Below, piece after piece: positions 1 to 7,671 of a DNA stretch of 64,000 nucleotides; the stretch's first letter is position 1; each line of letters starts with the position of its first letter. Made by a program: the position numbers and the translations under genes. Under the pieces are notes generated by a model, which made no database searches, had not been told where the DNA came from, and saw nothing but the letters and a program-made list of their open reading frames with translations. This DNA comes from Deltaproteobacteria bacterium HGW-Deltaproteobacteria-15 (GTDB lineage: Bacteria > Desulfobacterota > DSM-4660 > Desulfatiglandales > HGW-15): positions 62,001 through 126,000 of the forward strand of contig PHBH01000017.1 in the NCBI GenBank assembly GCA_002840535.1. The letters are read 5' to 3'.

Positions 1-360
1 AATGCCCAGCTCCAGGAAATCCTGGATCATCACACAGACCCCTGGGGAATCAAGGTGAGCACCGTCGAGGTCAAGCACATCGACCTTCCGCAGGAAATGC
101 AGCGGGCCATGGCGAGGCAGGCTGAAGCGGAAAGGGAGAGAAGGGCCAAGGTGATCAATGCGGAAGGGGAGTACCAGGCTGCGGATCGGTTGTCGCAGGC
201 AGCCGGGATCATCCAGAAGTACCCGGAGGCCCTCCAGCTCAGATACCTGCAGACCCTGAAGGAGATAGCCGCAGAGAACAATTCCACCACCATTTTCCCG
301 ATCCCGATCGATCTGTTCAAGCATTTCTTCAGGAAGCTTGAGGGACCGGAAAAAGAGTGA
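1..360 (+). CDS. Band 7/SPFH (stomatin/slipin-like) protein, C-terminal part
   Basis: The reading frame is open from base 1, so the 5' end lies outside the window; only about 119 C-terminal residues are visible. The segment near residues 12-50 ([18 protein letters not shown], then [22 protein letters not shown]) is the typical end of the SPFH domain and start of the charged helical region of slipins. A coiled-coil-prone stretch and a short tail follow. Family members are membrane-anchored oligomeric scaffolds that often act with an NfeD-type protease partner; a partner would lie upstream, out of view. Family call is strong; the specific role is unknown. Confidence 0.85.
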   Translation, partial: NAQLQEILDHHTDPWGIKVSTVEVKHIDLPQEMQRAMARQAEAERERRAKVINAEGEYQAADRLSQAAGIIQKYPEALQLRYLQTLKEIAAENNSTTIFPIPIDLFKHFFRKLEGPEKE

Positions 361-556
361 AACGACGATCTCAATGGTTGAGTGAAGGCTTAAGGACTCG
401 GTAACAATCCAGCTCTACGTAGCGGAGGATTGAGAGGCCGCAATTTCATAGAGCTCATAGAGCTATAATGTTACAAGACTCGAGATGACAAACTCGCCCG
501 CGTAAAGAGAGCCGCGGGATGGCTGTCGATATTCGGAAAGGAAGGAGAAACGATCT

Positions 557-922
557 ATGGCAGATGAAGAGCAAAAGGAGCAGACCGCAGAAAAAAGCCT
601 TGAAGAAAAGATGAAGGAGGGGCGTGCTCTGGAGAAACTGACAGCACCCGAGCTGAAGGAAATCGCCATGAAGATAGAAGGGCTCGCCGGTGTTCACGCC
701 ATGAAAAAGGAAGAGCTGATCAAGGTCATCAAGCAAGACCGGGGAATCCCTGAGGACCCTGCAGTCAAGAAGGGAACGACAGCGGACATGAAGAAGGTCC
801 TGGTGACGCTGAGAGAGCAGAAGAAGGAGGCCCGTCAGAACAAGGACCGCAAACGCGTGAATGTATTGAGACGCCGCATCAACCGGATGAAGAAACGCAC
901 AAAGAAGCTGGCAAAGGCGTAA
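557..922 (+). CDS. Small Rho N-terminal-domain-like protein
   Basis: A 121-residue, highly charged protein with a strong ribosome binding site (GGAAGGAG about 8 nt before ATG). Residues about 24-56 (LEKLTAPELKEIAMKIEG ... MKKEELIKVI) match the helix-turn pattern of the Rho N-terminal/SAP-like domain seen at the front of transcription terminator Rho. The C-terminal third is very basic (KKEARQNKDRKRV, RRRINRMKKRTKK), consistent with nucleic-acid binding. It is far too short to be Rho and has no ATPase domain. It lies 48 nt upstream of ispD on the same strand. Nucleic-acid binding is inferred; no specific function is known to me. Confidence 0.7.
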   Translation: MADEEQKEQTAEKSLEEKMKEGRALEKLTAPELKEIAMKIEGLAGVHAMKKEELIKVIKQDRGIPEDPAVKKGTTADMKKVLVTLREQKKEARQNKDRKRVNVLRRRINRMKKRTKKLAKA

Positions 923-970
923 CCTGGCAGCATCACCCTGCCGTCACCCTGTCTGGTTTCCAATCTTCCC

Positions 971-1714
971 ATGAAACAAAAAGAGAAGAATGGAGGCGTG
1001 AGGACTCTGGCCGTTGTCCCTGCTGCAGGGGCAGGGCTGCGCATGGGCAGAGGTCGCGCGAAGCAGTTCCTGGATCTCGGCGGAAAACCTCTCCTTGCCG
1101 TCACACTCCACATTTTTCAGCATTCGCCTGCCATCCATGAGGTCACCTTGGTGGTGCCTGCGGACGACGTGGACTACTGCAAACGGGAGATCGTGCAGAG
1201 GTACGGCCTGGAAAAGGTGAAGCGGGTTGTGGCAGGTGGGGAGAGACGCCAGGATTCGGTGAGGCTGGGCCTCGAGGCCTCAGCCGGAGCAGGGTTTGAG
1301 ATAGCGATCATTCATGACGGCGTTCGCCCCCTGGTGCGACCGGACCTGATCCAAAGGGTGGCAGTCGCTGCGCAGAAGGAGGGCGCCGTTGTCGCGGCGC
1401 TCCCCGCCAAAGATACGGTGAAAGAAGTCAACGGGAACCGGGTTGTCGGAAGGACCTATGACCGCCGTCGTATATGGCTGGTCCAGACCCCGCAGGGCTT
1501 CCGGTTCGATGACCTTCTTTCCGCCCACCGAATGGCCCTGGCACAGTGCTGGGAGGAGGCCACGGATGACGCTCTCCTGGTAGAGAAGATAGGAGTCTCC
1601 GTCCACGTGGTAGAGGGATCAGAGGATAACATCAAGGTCACGACCCCCCACGATCTGGAACTGGCGAGATTTCTGCTGCGAAGAACGAGGGACGAAGGAC
1701 GTCCGCTTCGCTAG
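971..1714 (+). CDS. ispD: 2-C-methyl-D-erythritol 4-phosphate cytidylyltransferase
   Basis: IspD makes 4-CDP-2-C-methyl-D-erythritol from MEP and CTP in the cytosolic non-mevalonate isoprenoid pathway. Visible motifs: the nucleotide-binding start VVPAAGAGLRMG with a downstream K (RAKQFL), the HDGVRPLV motif, the D-T-V-K segment (PAKDTVKEV) and KVTTPHDLELA near the C-terminus. At 247 residues it is slightly longer than usual (about 230). The surplus is a tail, TRDEGRPLR, encoded by repeat B1, which also supplies the TAG stop. No ispF follows; hemC is next, beyond a repeat array. Function is confident; the tail is probably non-native. Confidence 0.95.
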   Translation: MKQKEKNGGVRTLAVVPAAGAGLRMGRGRAKQFLDLGGKPLLAVTLHIFQHSPAIHEVTLVVPADDVDYCKREIVQRYGLEKVKRVVAGGERRQDSVRLGLEASAGAGFEIAIIHDGVRPLVRPDLIQRVAVAAQKEGAVVAALPAKDTVKEVNGNRVVGRTYDRRRIWLVQTPQGFRFDDLLSAHRMALAQCWEEATDDALLVEKIGVSVHVVEGSEDNIKVTTPHDLELARFLLRRTRDEGRPLR

Positions 1715-1728
1715 GACGAAGGACGAAA
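1685..1728 (+). repeat. Repeat family B, copy B1 (overlaps ispD 3' end)
   Basis: A GACGAAGGACG-type repeat with central CCGCTTCGCTAGG. The first half is translated as the last residues of IspD, and the TAG within CGCTTCGCTAG is its stop codon. The repeat continues as a second GACGAAGGACG unit and is followed 9 nt later by repeat A1. Other copies (B2-B7) occur elsewhere in the first 25 kb. Confidence 0.85.
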
Positions 1729-1737
1729 AAAACTTGA

Positions 1738-1862
1738 GAACCGCCAAGACGCCAAGTACGCCAAGTGTAAGACATTTTGTTTTTTCACCTGCCGGAAAAT
1801 GCCGGCAGGTGAAAAAACAAATCTTTGCGTATTCTTTGCGTCCTTCGCGCCTTCGCGGTTCA
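1738..1862 (+). repeat. Repeat family A, copy A1, with central hairpin
   Basis: Left arm GAACCGCCAAGACGCCAAG and right arm CCTTCGCGCCTTCGCGGTTCA are near-complementary. Between them is a perfect 20-bp hairpin (arms 1776-1795 and 1802-1821, 6-nt loop) with CACCTGCCGG/CCGGCAGGTG as its inner stem. The T-run is on the 5' side and the A-run on the 3' side of the GC stem, which is opposite to a rho-independent terminator on either strand. Confidence 0.9.
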
Positions 1863-1887
1863 TCAGATAGAGTTTTGAGATTCGACA

Positions 1888-2814
1888 ATGACCATTCTTA
1901 AAATCGGCACAAGGGGCAGCAAACTGGCCCTTACCCAGAGCGGCTGGGTGAAGGAGAGGATCGAATCCGCCCATCCGGAAGCAAGGGTGGAACTGATCCG
2001 CATCAGGACCACCGGAGACAAGATGGTGGACTCGCCGCTGAGCAAGATCGGGGGCAAAGGGCTCTTTGTAAAAGAGATCGAGACCGCCCTCCTGGCGGAG
2101 GAAGTGGATCTGGCGGTCCACAGCATGAAGGATGTTCCCGCTGAACTGCCTCCCGGCCTCGAGGCCGTCATTTACCCGCAGCGGGAAGATGCAAGGGACG
2201 CTTTGGTTTCCAGAGAGTTCCTCTCCTTTCAAGACCTGCCGAAAGGGGCGGCCGTCGGCACGGGAAGTCTGAGGCGCTCTACCCAGCTTCTTTTCATGAG
2301 ACCGGACCTGAAAATCGTCCCGATCAGGGGAAACGTGGATACCCGCATACAGAAGATGGATTCGGGGGAGCTCGATGCAGTCATCCTTGCTGTGGCAGGG
2401 CTCAATCGACTTGGACTTTCGGAAAAGATCGGCTGCATCCTCAACACCGGGGAACTCCTGCCTGCCATAGGCCAGGGCGCGCTCTGTCTTGAGACAAGAA
2501 GAGGAAATCAGGCGGTTTTGGATCTGCTTCGCTTCATCCACCACGAAGAGACCGAATTGACCGTGCGCGCGGAAAGGGCCTTCCTGAAGGCCCTGGGCGG
2601 AGGTTGCCAAGTGCCGATAGCAGGCCATGCGCGTCTTGCAGGCGAGGGTATCATTCTGGAAGGCGTTGTAGCGGAGCTGGACGGAAGCAGGGTTTTGAGA
2701 GACCATATGGCCGGGACCAGGGAAAATCCGGAAGGTATAGGGGAGGCCCTGGCCCGGAGGCTTCTATCAGCAGGGGCCGACAAGATCCTGGCCAGGATCT
2801 ATGAGCAAGCGTGA
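1888..2814 (+). CDS. hemC: Hydroxymethylbilane synthase (porphobilinogen deaminase)
   Basis: Polymerises four porphobilinogen molecules into hydroxymethylbilane in tetrapyrrole synthesis. Motifs: N-terminal IGTRGSKLALTQS, HSMKDVPAELP (substrate/cofactor region, including a conserved Asp), GTGSLRR, PIRGNVDTR, and the dipyrromethane-cofactor loop LGGGCQVPIAGHA with the cofactor cysteine. At 308 residues it matches the family length. The start ATG lies 25 nt after repeat A1. The next gene on the strand is the cobA-hemD fusion, so consecutive steps to uroporphyrinogen III and precorrin-2 are encoded together, though separated by repeats. Confidence 0.97.
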   Translation: MTILKIGTRGSKLALTQSGWVKERIESAHPEARVELIRIRTTGDKMVDSPLSKIGGKGLFVKEIETALLAEEVDLAVHSMKDVPAELPPGLEAVIYPQREDARDALVSREFLSFQDLPKGAAVGTGSLRRSTQLLFMRPDLKIVPIRGNVDTRIQKMDSGELDAVILAVAGLNRLGLSEKIGCILNTGELLPAIGQGALCLETRRGNQAVLDLLRFIHHEETELTVRAERAFLKALGGGCQVPIAGHARLAGEGIILEGVVAELDGSRVLRDHMAGTRENPEGIGEALARRLLSAGADKILARIYEQA

Positions 2815-2822
2815 GCAAAGGC

Positions 2823-2873
2823 CGAGGGACGAGGGGCGACCGCTCACCTGCGGTTCGCCAGGACGAAGGACGA
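2823..2873 (+). repeat. Repeat family B, copy B2 (left half of an inverted pair)
   Basis: GAGGGACGAGGGGCGACCGCTC, then CCAGGACGAAGGACG, just after the hemC stop. It pairs in inverted orientation with B3 (2939-3000) around a 65-bp core of unrelated sequence, giving a MITE-like outline. Confidence 0.75.
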
Positions 2874-2938
2874 TAAATACGGATGACATAGTATGGAAGT
2901 CAGCGGGGCCGCTTGCCGCCAGACAGACCGAATCCCTT

Positions 2939-3000
2939 TCGTCTCTCGTCCGAGCGAAGCGGTCTACCGAGCGAAGCGGTCGTCCATCGTTTTTTGTCGT
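2939..3000 (-). repeat. Repeat family B, copy B3 (right half of an inverted pair)
   Basis: Reverse-orientation copy, with TCGTCTCTCGTCC, AGCGAAGCGGTC twice and GTCGTCCATCGT. The duplicated AGCGAAGCGGTC unit suggests internal slippage. It lies between hemC and cobA-hemD. Confidence 0.75.
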
Positions 3001-3037
3001 GCGCCTTTGCAAAAATCTACAGGGGTTCTGAAAAGAC

Positions 3038-4591
3038 ATGACTAAGAAAGAAGGTAAGGTCTATCTCGTGGGTGCCGGACCCGGCGACCCCGGTCTCCTG
3101 ACGCTGAGGGCGAAAGAGTGCATCGAGAAGGCGGAGGTGATCGTCTATGACAACCTTGCCAATAGGGCTTTTCTCAAATACGCGCCGAAAGGGGCGGAGT
3201 TGATCTATGCCGGCAAGCAAGGCGGGCGCCATGCGATGACCCAGGATGAAATCAACATGGTGATCGTCGATCGCGCGGGCAAGGGGGGATTGGTCGTCAG
3301 ACTGAAAGGGGGCGACCCCTTCATCTTCGGACGGGGAGGAGAAGAGGCGCAGGAACTGGCGCTTGCTGGGATCGAGTTTGAGATAGTGCCCGGCGTGACA
3401 TCCGCAATAGCGGTTCCTGCCTATGCAGGAATTCCTTTGACCCATCGGGATTTCACCCCGACCGTGGCTTTCATCACCGGCCATGAAGATCCGTTAAAGG
3501 AACAGTCGGGGATTGCCTGGGACAGAATTTCCACAGGCGCCGGGACCCTGGTCTTCCTGATGGGGATGGGCAATATCGCCGGCATCGCAGAGAACCTTAT
3601 CCGTAACGGCCGTCCGGCGGATACCCCGGTCGCCGTGATCCAGAAGGGTACGGTTGCGGAGCAGAAGACGGTCGTCGGCCCGCTCAAAGACATCGCCAAC
3701 ATTGCACGGGAAAAGGGTTTAAAGCCGCCGGCCATCATAGTTGTAGGAGAGGTTGTCGGGCTGAGGCGCCAGCTGGCCTGGTTTGACAAGCGGCCGCTCT
3801 TCGGAAAAAGGATCGTGGTTACGAGGGCAAGAGAGCAGGCAAGCACTTTCCTGGCGGCCCTGTCGGAATTGGGCGCTGACTGCATCGAGTTCCCGACCAT
3901 AGAGGTCGTTCCTCCTTCCAGTTTCAATGGATTGGATGGGGCGATTGCAGATCTTGAAAGATACCAATGGGTCATCTTTACGAGCGTAAACGGGGTGAAA
4001 TTCTTTTTCGAAAGGCTCCGCTTTCACGGGAAGGATTCCCGCAGTCTGAAGGGGATGAGGGTGGCTGCAATTGGCGCCCGGACCGGCGATGCCATTAAAG
4101 ATAATGGGATCATCCCTGACCTGGTGCCTGAGGAGTTCAGGGCCGAGTCAGTGGTTGAGGCGTTTCACAAGGAAGATGTGGAAGGGCTTCGTATCCTGTT
4201 GCCGAGGGCGGCCCAGGCGAGGGAATTGCTCCCGGTCGAGCTCGAGAAGATGGGGGCTTCCGTTCACGTGGTGGAGGCGTACCGGACTGTCAAGGCCCAT
4301 GGCGACAAATCCATTGTCCGAGAGCTGATGGAAGAAAAACAGATCCATATGGTCACCTTTACCAGTTCCTCCACTGTCCACAATTTCGTAGAAGCATTTG
4401 ACGAGGAGGGAGAGCTGTTCTTCCGGTGGATGGAGAATGTCTCTGTTGCCTGCATCGGCCCGGTCACGGCCGAGACTGCTGAAAAGAGAGGGCTCAAAGT
4501 GAGCCTGGTGGCAGGGGAGTACACGGTCGAGTCGCTGACCCGTTCGATTGTCGAGTATTTCGAAAAACGAGATTCTCACGCAAAACCGTGA
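3038..4591 (+). CDS. cobA-hemD: Uroporphyrinogen-III C-methyltransferase/uroporphyrinogen-III synthase fusion
   Basis: A 517-residue bifunctional enzyme. Residues about 1-245 are a CobA/SUMT methyltransferase, with VYLVGAGPGDPGLLTL, VRLKGGDPFIFGRGGEE and VPGVTSAIAVPAYAGIPLTHR, which makes precorrin-2 from uroporphyrinogen III and SAM. Residues about 255-510 are HemD, which cyclises hydroxymethylbilane (GKRIVVTRAREQAS at the start, TFTSSSTVHNF and ACIGPVTAETAEKRG near the end). The fusion is common in Firmicutes and deltaproteobacteria and channels flux towards siroheme, cobalamin and the alternative heme route. No siroheme-specific CysG part is present. Function is confident. Confidence 0.95.
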   Translation: MTKKEGKVYLVGAGPGDPGLLTLRAKECIEKAEVIVYDNLANRAFLKYAPKGAELIYAGKQGGRHAMTQDEINMVIVDRAGKGGLVVRLKGGDPFIFGRGGEEAQELALAGIEFEIVPGVTSAIAVPAYAGIPLTHRDFTPTVAFITGHEDPLKEQSGIAWDRISTGAGTLVFLMGMGNIAGIAENLIRNGRPADTPVAVIQKGTVAEQKTVVGPLKDIANIAREKGLKPPAIIVVGEVVGLRRQLAWFDKRPLFGKRIVVTRAREQASTFLAALSELGADCIEFPTIEVVPPSSFNGLDGAIADLERYQWVIFTSVNGVKFFFERLRFHGKDSRSLKGMRVAAIGARTGDAIKDNGIIPDLVPEEFRAESVVEAFHKEDVEGLRILLPRAAQARELLPVELEKMGASVHVVEAYRTVKAHGDKSIVRELMEEKQIHMVTFTSSSTVHNFVEAFDEEGELFFRWMENVSVACIGPVTAETAEKRGLKVSLVAGEYTVESLTRSIVEYFEKRDSHAKP

Positions 4592-4597
4592 ACCAGC

Positions 4598-4690
4598 AGG
4601 ATGGGTAGAGCGAAGCGAAACCCATCTGCTTGGGCTTGAGCCTCTGTGATGCTCCGAATTTGATGGGGTTCGCATCGCTCTACCCATCCT
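4598..4690. repeat. Inverted repeat C (29-bp arms)
   Basis: Arms 4598-4626 and 4662-4690 are complementary at 27 of 29 positions; each contains GATGGGTAGAGCGAAGCG or its complement. The 35-nt spacer is unrelated sequence. Only one copy was found in the window. It lies between the convergent cobA-hemD and acyl-CoA dehydrogenase genes. A family-A-like half arm (GCGTCTTTGCGTCTTGGCG, near 4716-4735) follows it. Confidence 0.8.
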
Positions 4691-4742
4691 ACGCACTTTT
4701 TCTCTTTCATATTCTTGCGTCTTTGCGTCTTGGCGTGAGACC

Positions 4743-5909
4743 TTATGTGAACGCCGAAATGCCGGTGAGGTCCTGGCCCAGGATAAGGGTATGTATGGAC
4801 TCCGTCCCTTCCAGCGTGCTGACCGCTTCCAGATCGCACAAATGGCGTATGACATGATTGTCCGCGAGAATTCCGCGGGCGCCAAGAATGTCCCTCGCGA
4901 TGTGGGAGATCTTTATCGCCTCTCGAACATTGTTGAGCTTGGCAACGGATATCTGGGTGTGCCTTGCCCTGTTTTCATCCAGGAGTCTCCCGAGATGATA
5001 CGTGATCAACTGCGCCTTGGTGATTTCGATCATCATGGATACCAGGCGCTCCTGAACGAGCTGATACGATGCAATAGGTTTGGAGAAGACATTGCGCTCC
5101 AAAGCGAAAGTCTCTGCCGCCTCATAGCAGGCAATGGCCGAGCCGAGAGCACCGCAGGCCACACCGTATCTCGCAAGGTTGAGGCATTGAAGAACCGCCT
5201 TTATGCCGCGGGCGCCCGGAAGCGCATTTGCTTCGGGAATTTCACAGTTCTCAAGAAAGATCTGTGAGGTAGGAGACGTCCTGTAGGAAAATTTTCTGCG
5301 GATGGCTGCGGCCCTGAAACCAGGTGCATTGGTTTCGACCAGAAAGCCCCGGATATCGCCATCCAGCTTGGCCCAGATCACGGCAACCTGGGCGATCGAT
5401 CCATTGGTGATCCACATCTTTGTGCCGTTCAGGATAAAGCCGTTCCCGCTCTTCTCGGCCTTTGTTCTCATTCCCTGGGGATTCGATCCGAAATCAGGCT
5501 CTGAGAGCCCGAAGCAACCGATGATCTCCCCTTTCGCCATTCCGGGGAGCCACTGTTTTCGCTGTTCCTCGGACCCGAACGAATAAATGGGAAACATGGC
5601 CAGGGAGTTCTGTACGGAAAACATGGCGCGCAGCCCGCTGTCGCATCGGCCCAATTCCCGGCAGATGAGGCCATACAGCATGTGACTGCTCTTCCTGCAC
5701 CCGTATCCCTCCCCGTGAAGACCGAAAAGCCCCATCTCCGCCATGCCGGGTACCAGGTGCATCGGAAAAGTGCCTTTGTCGAAATGCTCTGCGATGACAG
5801 GCATGCATTTCACATCAACAAACCTGCGCACTTTGTCCCTGAAATCTTTCTCTTCACCGGTGAGGAGAGAGTCTATGTCGAAATAGTCGATGTCCGCCTT
5901 GTTTTTCAT
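4743..5909 (-). CDS. Acyl-CoA dehydrogenase, glutaryl-CoA dehydrogenase-like
   Basis: A 388-residue FAD flavoprotein of the acyl-CoA dehydrogenase fold. Features: FSVQNSLAMFPI and GCFGLSEPDFGSNP (flavin/substrate loop), NGTKMWITNG, and a C-terminal LEGTESIHTLILGQDLTGI. The last closely follows the glutaryl-CoA dehydrogenase pattern, where the Glu of EGT is the catalytic base. Members oxidise glutaryl-CoA to crotonyl-CoA, or to glutaconyl-CoA in some anaerobes. It is transcribed divergently from an aminotransferase-ALDH7 pair, which supports a lysine/glutarate route. GGAG lies before the ATG. The exact substrate and the decarboxylating ability cannot be told from the sequence. Confidence 0.85.
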   Translation of the reverse strand: MKNKADIDYFDIDSLLTGEEKDFRDKVRRFVDVKCMPVIAEHFDKGTFPMHLVPGMAEMGLFGLHGEGYGCRKSSHMLYGLICRELGRCDSGLRAMFSVQNSLAMFPIYSFGSEEQRKQWLPGMAKGEIIGCFGLSEPDFGSNPQGMRTKAEKSGNGFILNGTKMWITNGSIAQVAVIWAKLDGDIRGFLVETNAPGFRAAAIRRKFSYRTSPTSQIFLENCEIPEANALPGARGIKAVLQCLNLARYGVACGALGSAIACYEAAETFALERNVFSKPIASYQLVQERLVSMMIEITKAQLITYHLGRLLDENRARHTQISVAKLNNVREAIKISHIARDILGARGILADNHVIRHLCDLEAVSTLEGTESIHTLILGQDLTGISAFT

Positions 5910-6027
5910 GGAAGTCGCTCCTATTATTTCAGTAACATGAGGTATAAAGAGGCTTCGGTATTTATCTATGTTCTCTGGTGTCCATGTGCAAATCGGCTTA
6001 CCACCTATTCATTGACAAGAGGTTGCT

Positions 6028-7374
6028 ATGCTGGCAGATATTGAATTCCTCAAGGTTCCTGTCGTCAGGAAACCGCTGCCCGGGCCCAAGGCTTCCGAAT
6101 GTATTCGGCTGGACGGGAAATATGTTTCGCCCTCCTACACCCGGCCTTATCCACTCGTGGTCAAAAGCGCGAACGGACTGTGGGTCAGGGATGTAGATGA
6201 GAATGTATTCCTCGACTTCACTGCTGGAATTGCGGTCTGCGCAACCGGGCACTGCCACCCCCGGGTTGTCAAGGCGATCAAGGATCAGGCCGATTTGCTC
6301 CTGCACATGTCGGGGACGGATTTCTACTACCCCCCTCAGATCAATCTCGCGGTAAAGCTGGCCGCCCTGGCCCCCGGCAAAGAGGATAAGAAGGTCTACT
6401 TCGGCAATTCGGGTGCCGAGGCGGTGGAAGCCGCTTTCAAGCTGGCCCGGTGGCACAGCCGGCGCGAGCTCAATATCGCCTTCTTCGGGGCATTTCACGG
6501 CCGTACCATGGGCGCTCTGTCGCTGACGGCCAGCAAAACCATTCAAAGGAAACACTATAGTCCTCTGGTGCCGGGAATCAGTCATATCCCTTACCCCGAT
6601 TGTTACCGGTGTGCCTACGGCCAATGCCGTCAGGGGTGCGGCACCGAATGCGTGAGCTATCTCGAAGACACGCTCTTTCAGACCACCATTCCACCCGAGG
6701 AAGTCGCGGCCATTTTCGTTGAGCCGATCCAGGGAGAAGGAGGGTACATCGTCCCGCCCCCGCAATTTCACCGGGAGCTTTTCAGGGTTGCGCACAAGTA
6801 TGGCATACTCCTGGTGGCCGACGAAGTCCAGACCGGCATGGGCCGCACAGGCAGAATGTTTGCCATGGAGCATTTCGGTGTGGCTCCGGACATTATCGCA
6901 CTGGCCAAAGGAATTGCATCCGGGATGCCCCTGGGAGCGATGATCGCACCCGCCGAGATCATGAACTGGGAGGCAGGATCGCACGCATCCACATTTGGCG
7001 GAAACCCCGTCTCCTGCCAGGCAGCCCTGGCCACAATCTCTTTGCTTGAGGAGGGGCTCATATCCAACGCCGAAATCCAGGGGGAACGCCTCATGGCAGG
7101 ACTCAGGGAACTCCAGAAAACGTATGAATGCATGGGCGACGTGCGGGGAAAGGGACTTATGGTGGGCGTCGAGCTGGTTAAAGACCGCGAGACCAAGGAG
7201 CGGGCAACGGAGTTGCGAAAGAAGGTCATCGAAAGCGGTTATGAAAAGGGATTGCTGCTTCTTGGGTGCGGACAGAACACCATCCGTTTCTCTCCTGCGC
7301 TCACGGTGAGCGCTGAAGAAGTGGATGTGTGTCTGACCCTGTTCGAGCAGGTGTTGAGAGAGACGGTGGGGTAA
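6028..7374 (+). CDS. Class III PLP aminotransferase (4-aminobutyrate/lysine-6-type)
   Basis: A 448-residue fold-type I, class III aminotransferase. Seen: FGNSGAEAVEAAFKLAR (phosphate loop), FHGRTMGALSLTASK, AIFVEPIQGEGGY, LLVADEVQTGMGRTG (Asp binding the PLP nitrogen) and ALAKGIASGMPLGAM (Schiff-base Lys). A cysteine-rich insert lies near residues 192-212 (DCYRCAYGQCRQGCGTEC), found in some archaeal and anaerobe members. The family moves omega-amino groups from GABA, ornithine or lysine to 2-oxoglutarate. With the ALDH7 gene 297 nt downstream, lysine epsilon-transamination to aminoadipate semialdehyde is a reasonable inference, but GABA or beta-alanine remain possible. Confidence 0.85.
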   Translation: MLADIEFLKVPVVRKPLPGPKASECIRLDGKYVSPSYTRPYPLVVKSANGLWVRDVDENVFLDFTAGIAVCATGHCHPRVVKAIKDQADLLLHMSGTDFYYPPQINLAVKLAALAPGKEDKKVYFGNSGAEAVEAAFKLARWHSRRELNIAFFGAFHGRTMGALSLTASKTIQRKHYSPLVPGISHIPYPDCYRCAYGQCRQGCGTECVSYLEDTLFQTTIPPEEVAAIFVEPIQGEGGYIVPPPQFHRELFRVAHKYGILLVADEVQTGMGRTGRMFAMEHFGVAPDIIALAKGIASGMPLGAMIAPAEIMNWEAGSHASTFGGNPVSCQAALATISLLEEGLISNAEIQGERLMAGLRELQKTYECMGDVRGKGLMVGVELVKDRETKERATELRKKVIESGYEKGLLLLGCGQNTIRFSPALTVSAEEVDVCLTLFEQVLRETVG

Positions 7375-7377
7375 AGA

Positions 7378-7461
7378 GCGAGGGACGAAAGGACGAAGGA
7401 CGAGGGACGACCGCTTCGCTAGGCGACCACTTACCTGCGATTCGCTATGATGAGGGACGAT
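7378..7461 (+). repeat. Repeat family B, copy B4 (expanded; left of an inverted pair)
   Basis: Starts 3 nt after the aminotransferase stop. It contains four GGACGA-type units, then ACGACCGCTTCGCTAGG, and a further degenerate unit ending GATGAGGGACGAT. It faces B5 across a 139-bp core (7462-7600). Confidence 0.8.
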
Positions 7462-7671
7462 TTGATACCCTCTAAGCACAATCGGGACATCGATTGTGAA
7501 GAGATGCGCCGGATTTTGAACCGAAATAGCGAGCGCATTTCCCGCAGGCTTGTCGCAGCGAGGCGGAGATCCGTTCTGCGGGGCTGCGGAGGGCTTCAAT
7601 TTTGTCGTCCATCGTCCTAGCGGAGCGAAGCGCAGCGGTCGTCTCTCGTCCCTCGAAAGATTGGAGGCATT
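7462..7671. other. Non-coding core between inverted B repeats plus ALDH leader
   Basis: With B4, this fills the 297-bp gap between aminotransferase and ALDH7. The core 7462-7600 has no convincing ORF and no homology I recognise. The last bases carry the GGAGG ribosome binding site of the ALDH7 gene. The B4-core-B5 arrangement resembles a non-autonomous inverted-repeat element. Confidence 0.5.
7601..7657 (-). repeat. Repeat family B, copy B5 (right of an inverted pair)
   Basis: Reverse-oriented copy: TTTGTCGTCCATCGTCC, a tandem GCGGAGCGAAGCGCAGCGG variation and GTCGTCTCTCGTCCCTCG. It ends 14 nt before the ALDH7 start codon, so this repeat forms part of the 5' untranslated region. Confidence 0.8.

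Noticed and set aside
1776..1821. Family A central hairpin as a rho-independent terminator
   Set aside because: The T-run precedes and the A-run follows the GC stem on both strands, the reverse of a terminator. The real terminator in the region is at 24700-24741.
1711..2706. Large minus-strand ORF opposite hemC (331 codons)
   Set aside because: It is a shadow of hemC and a repeat, with no family pattern.
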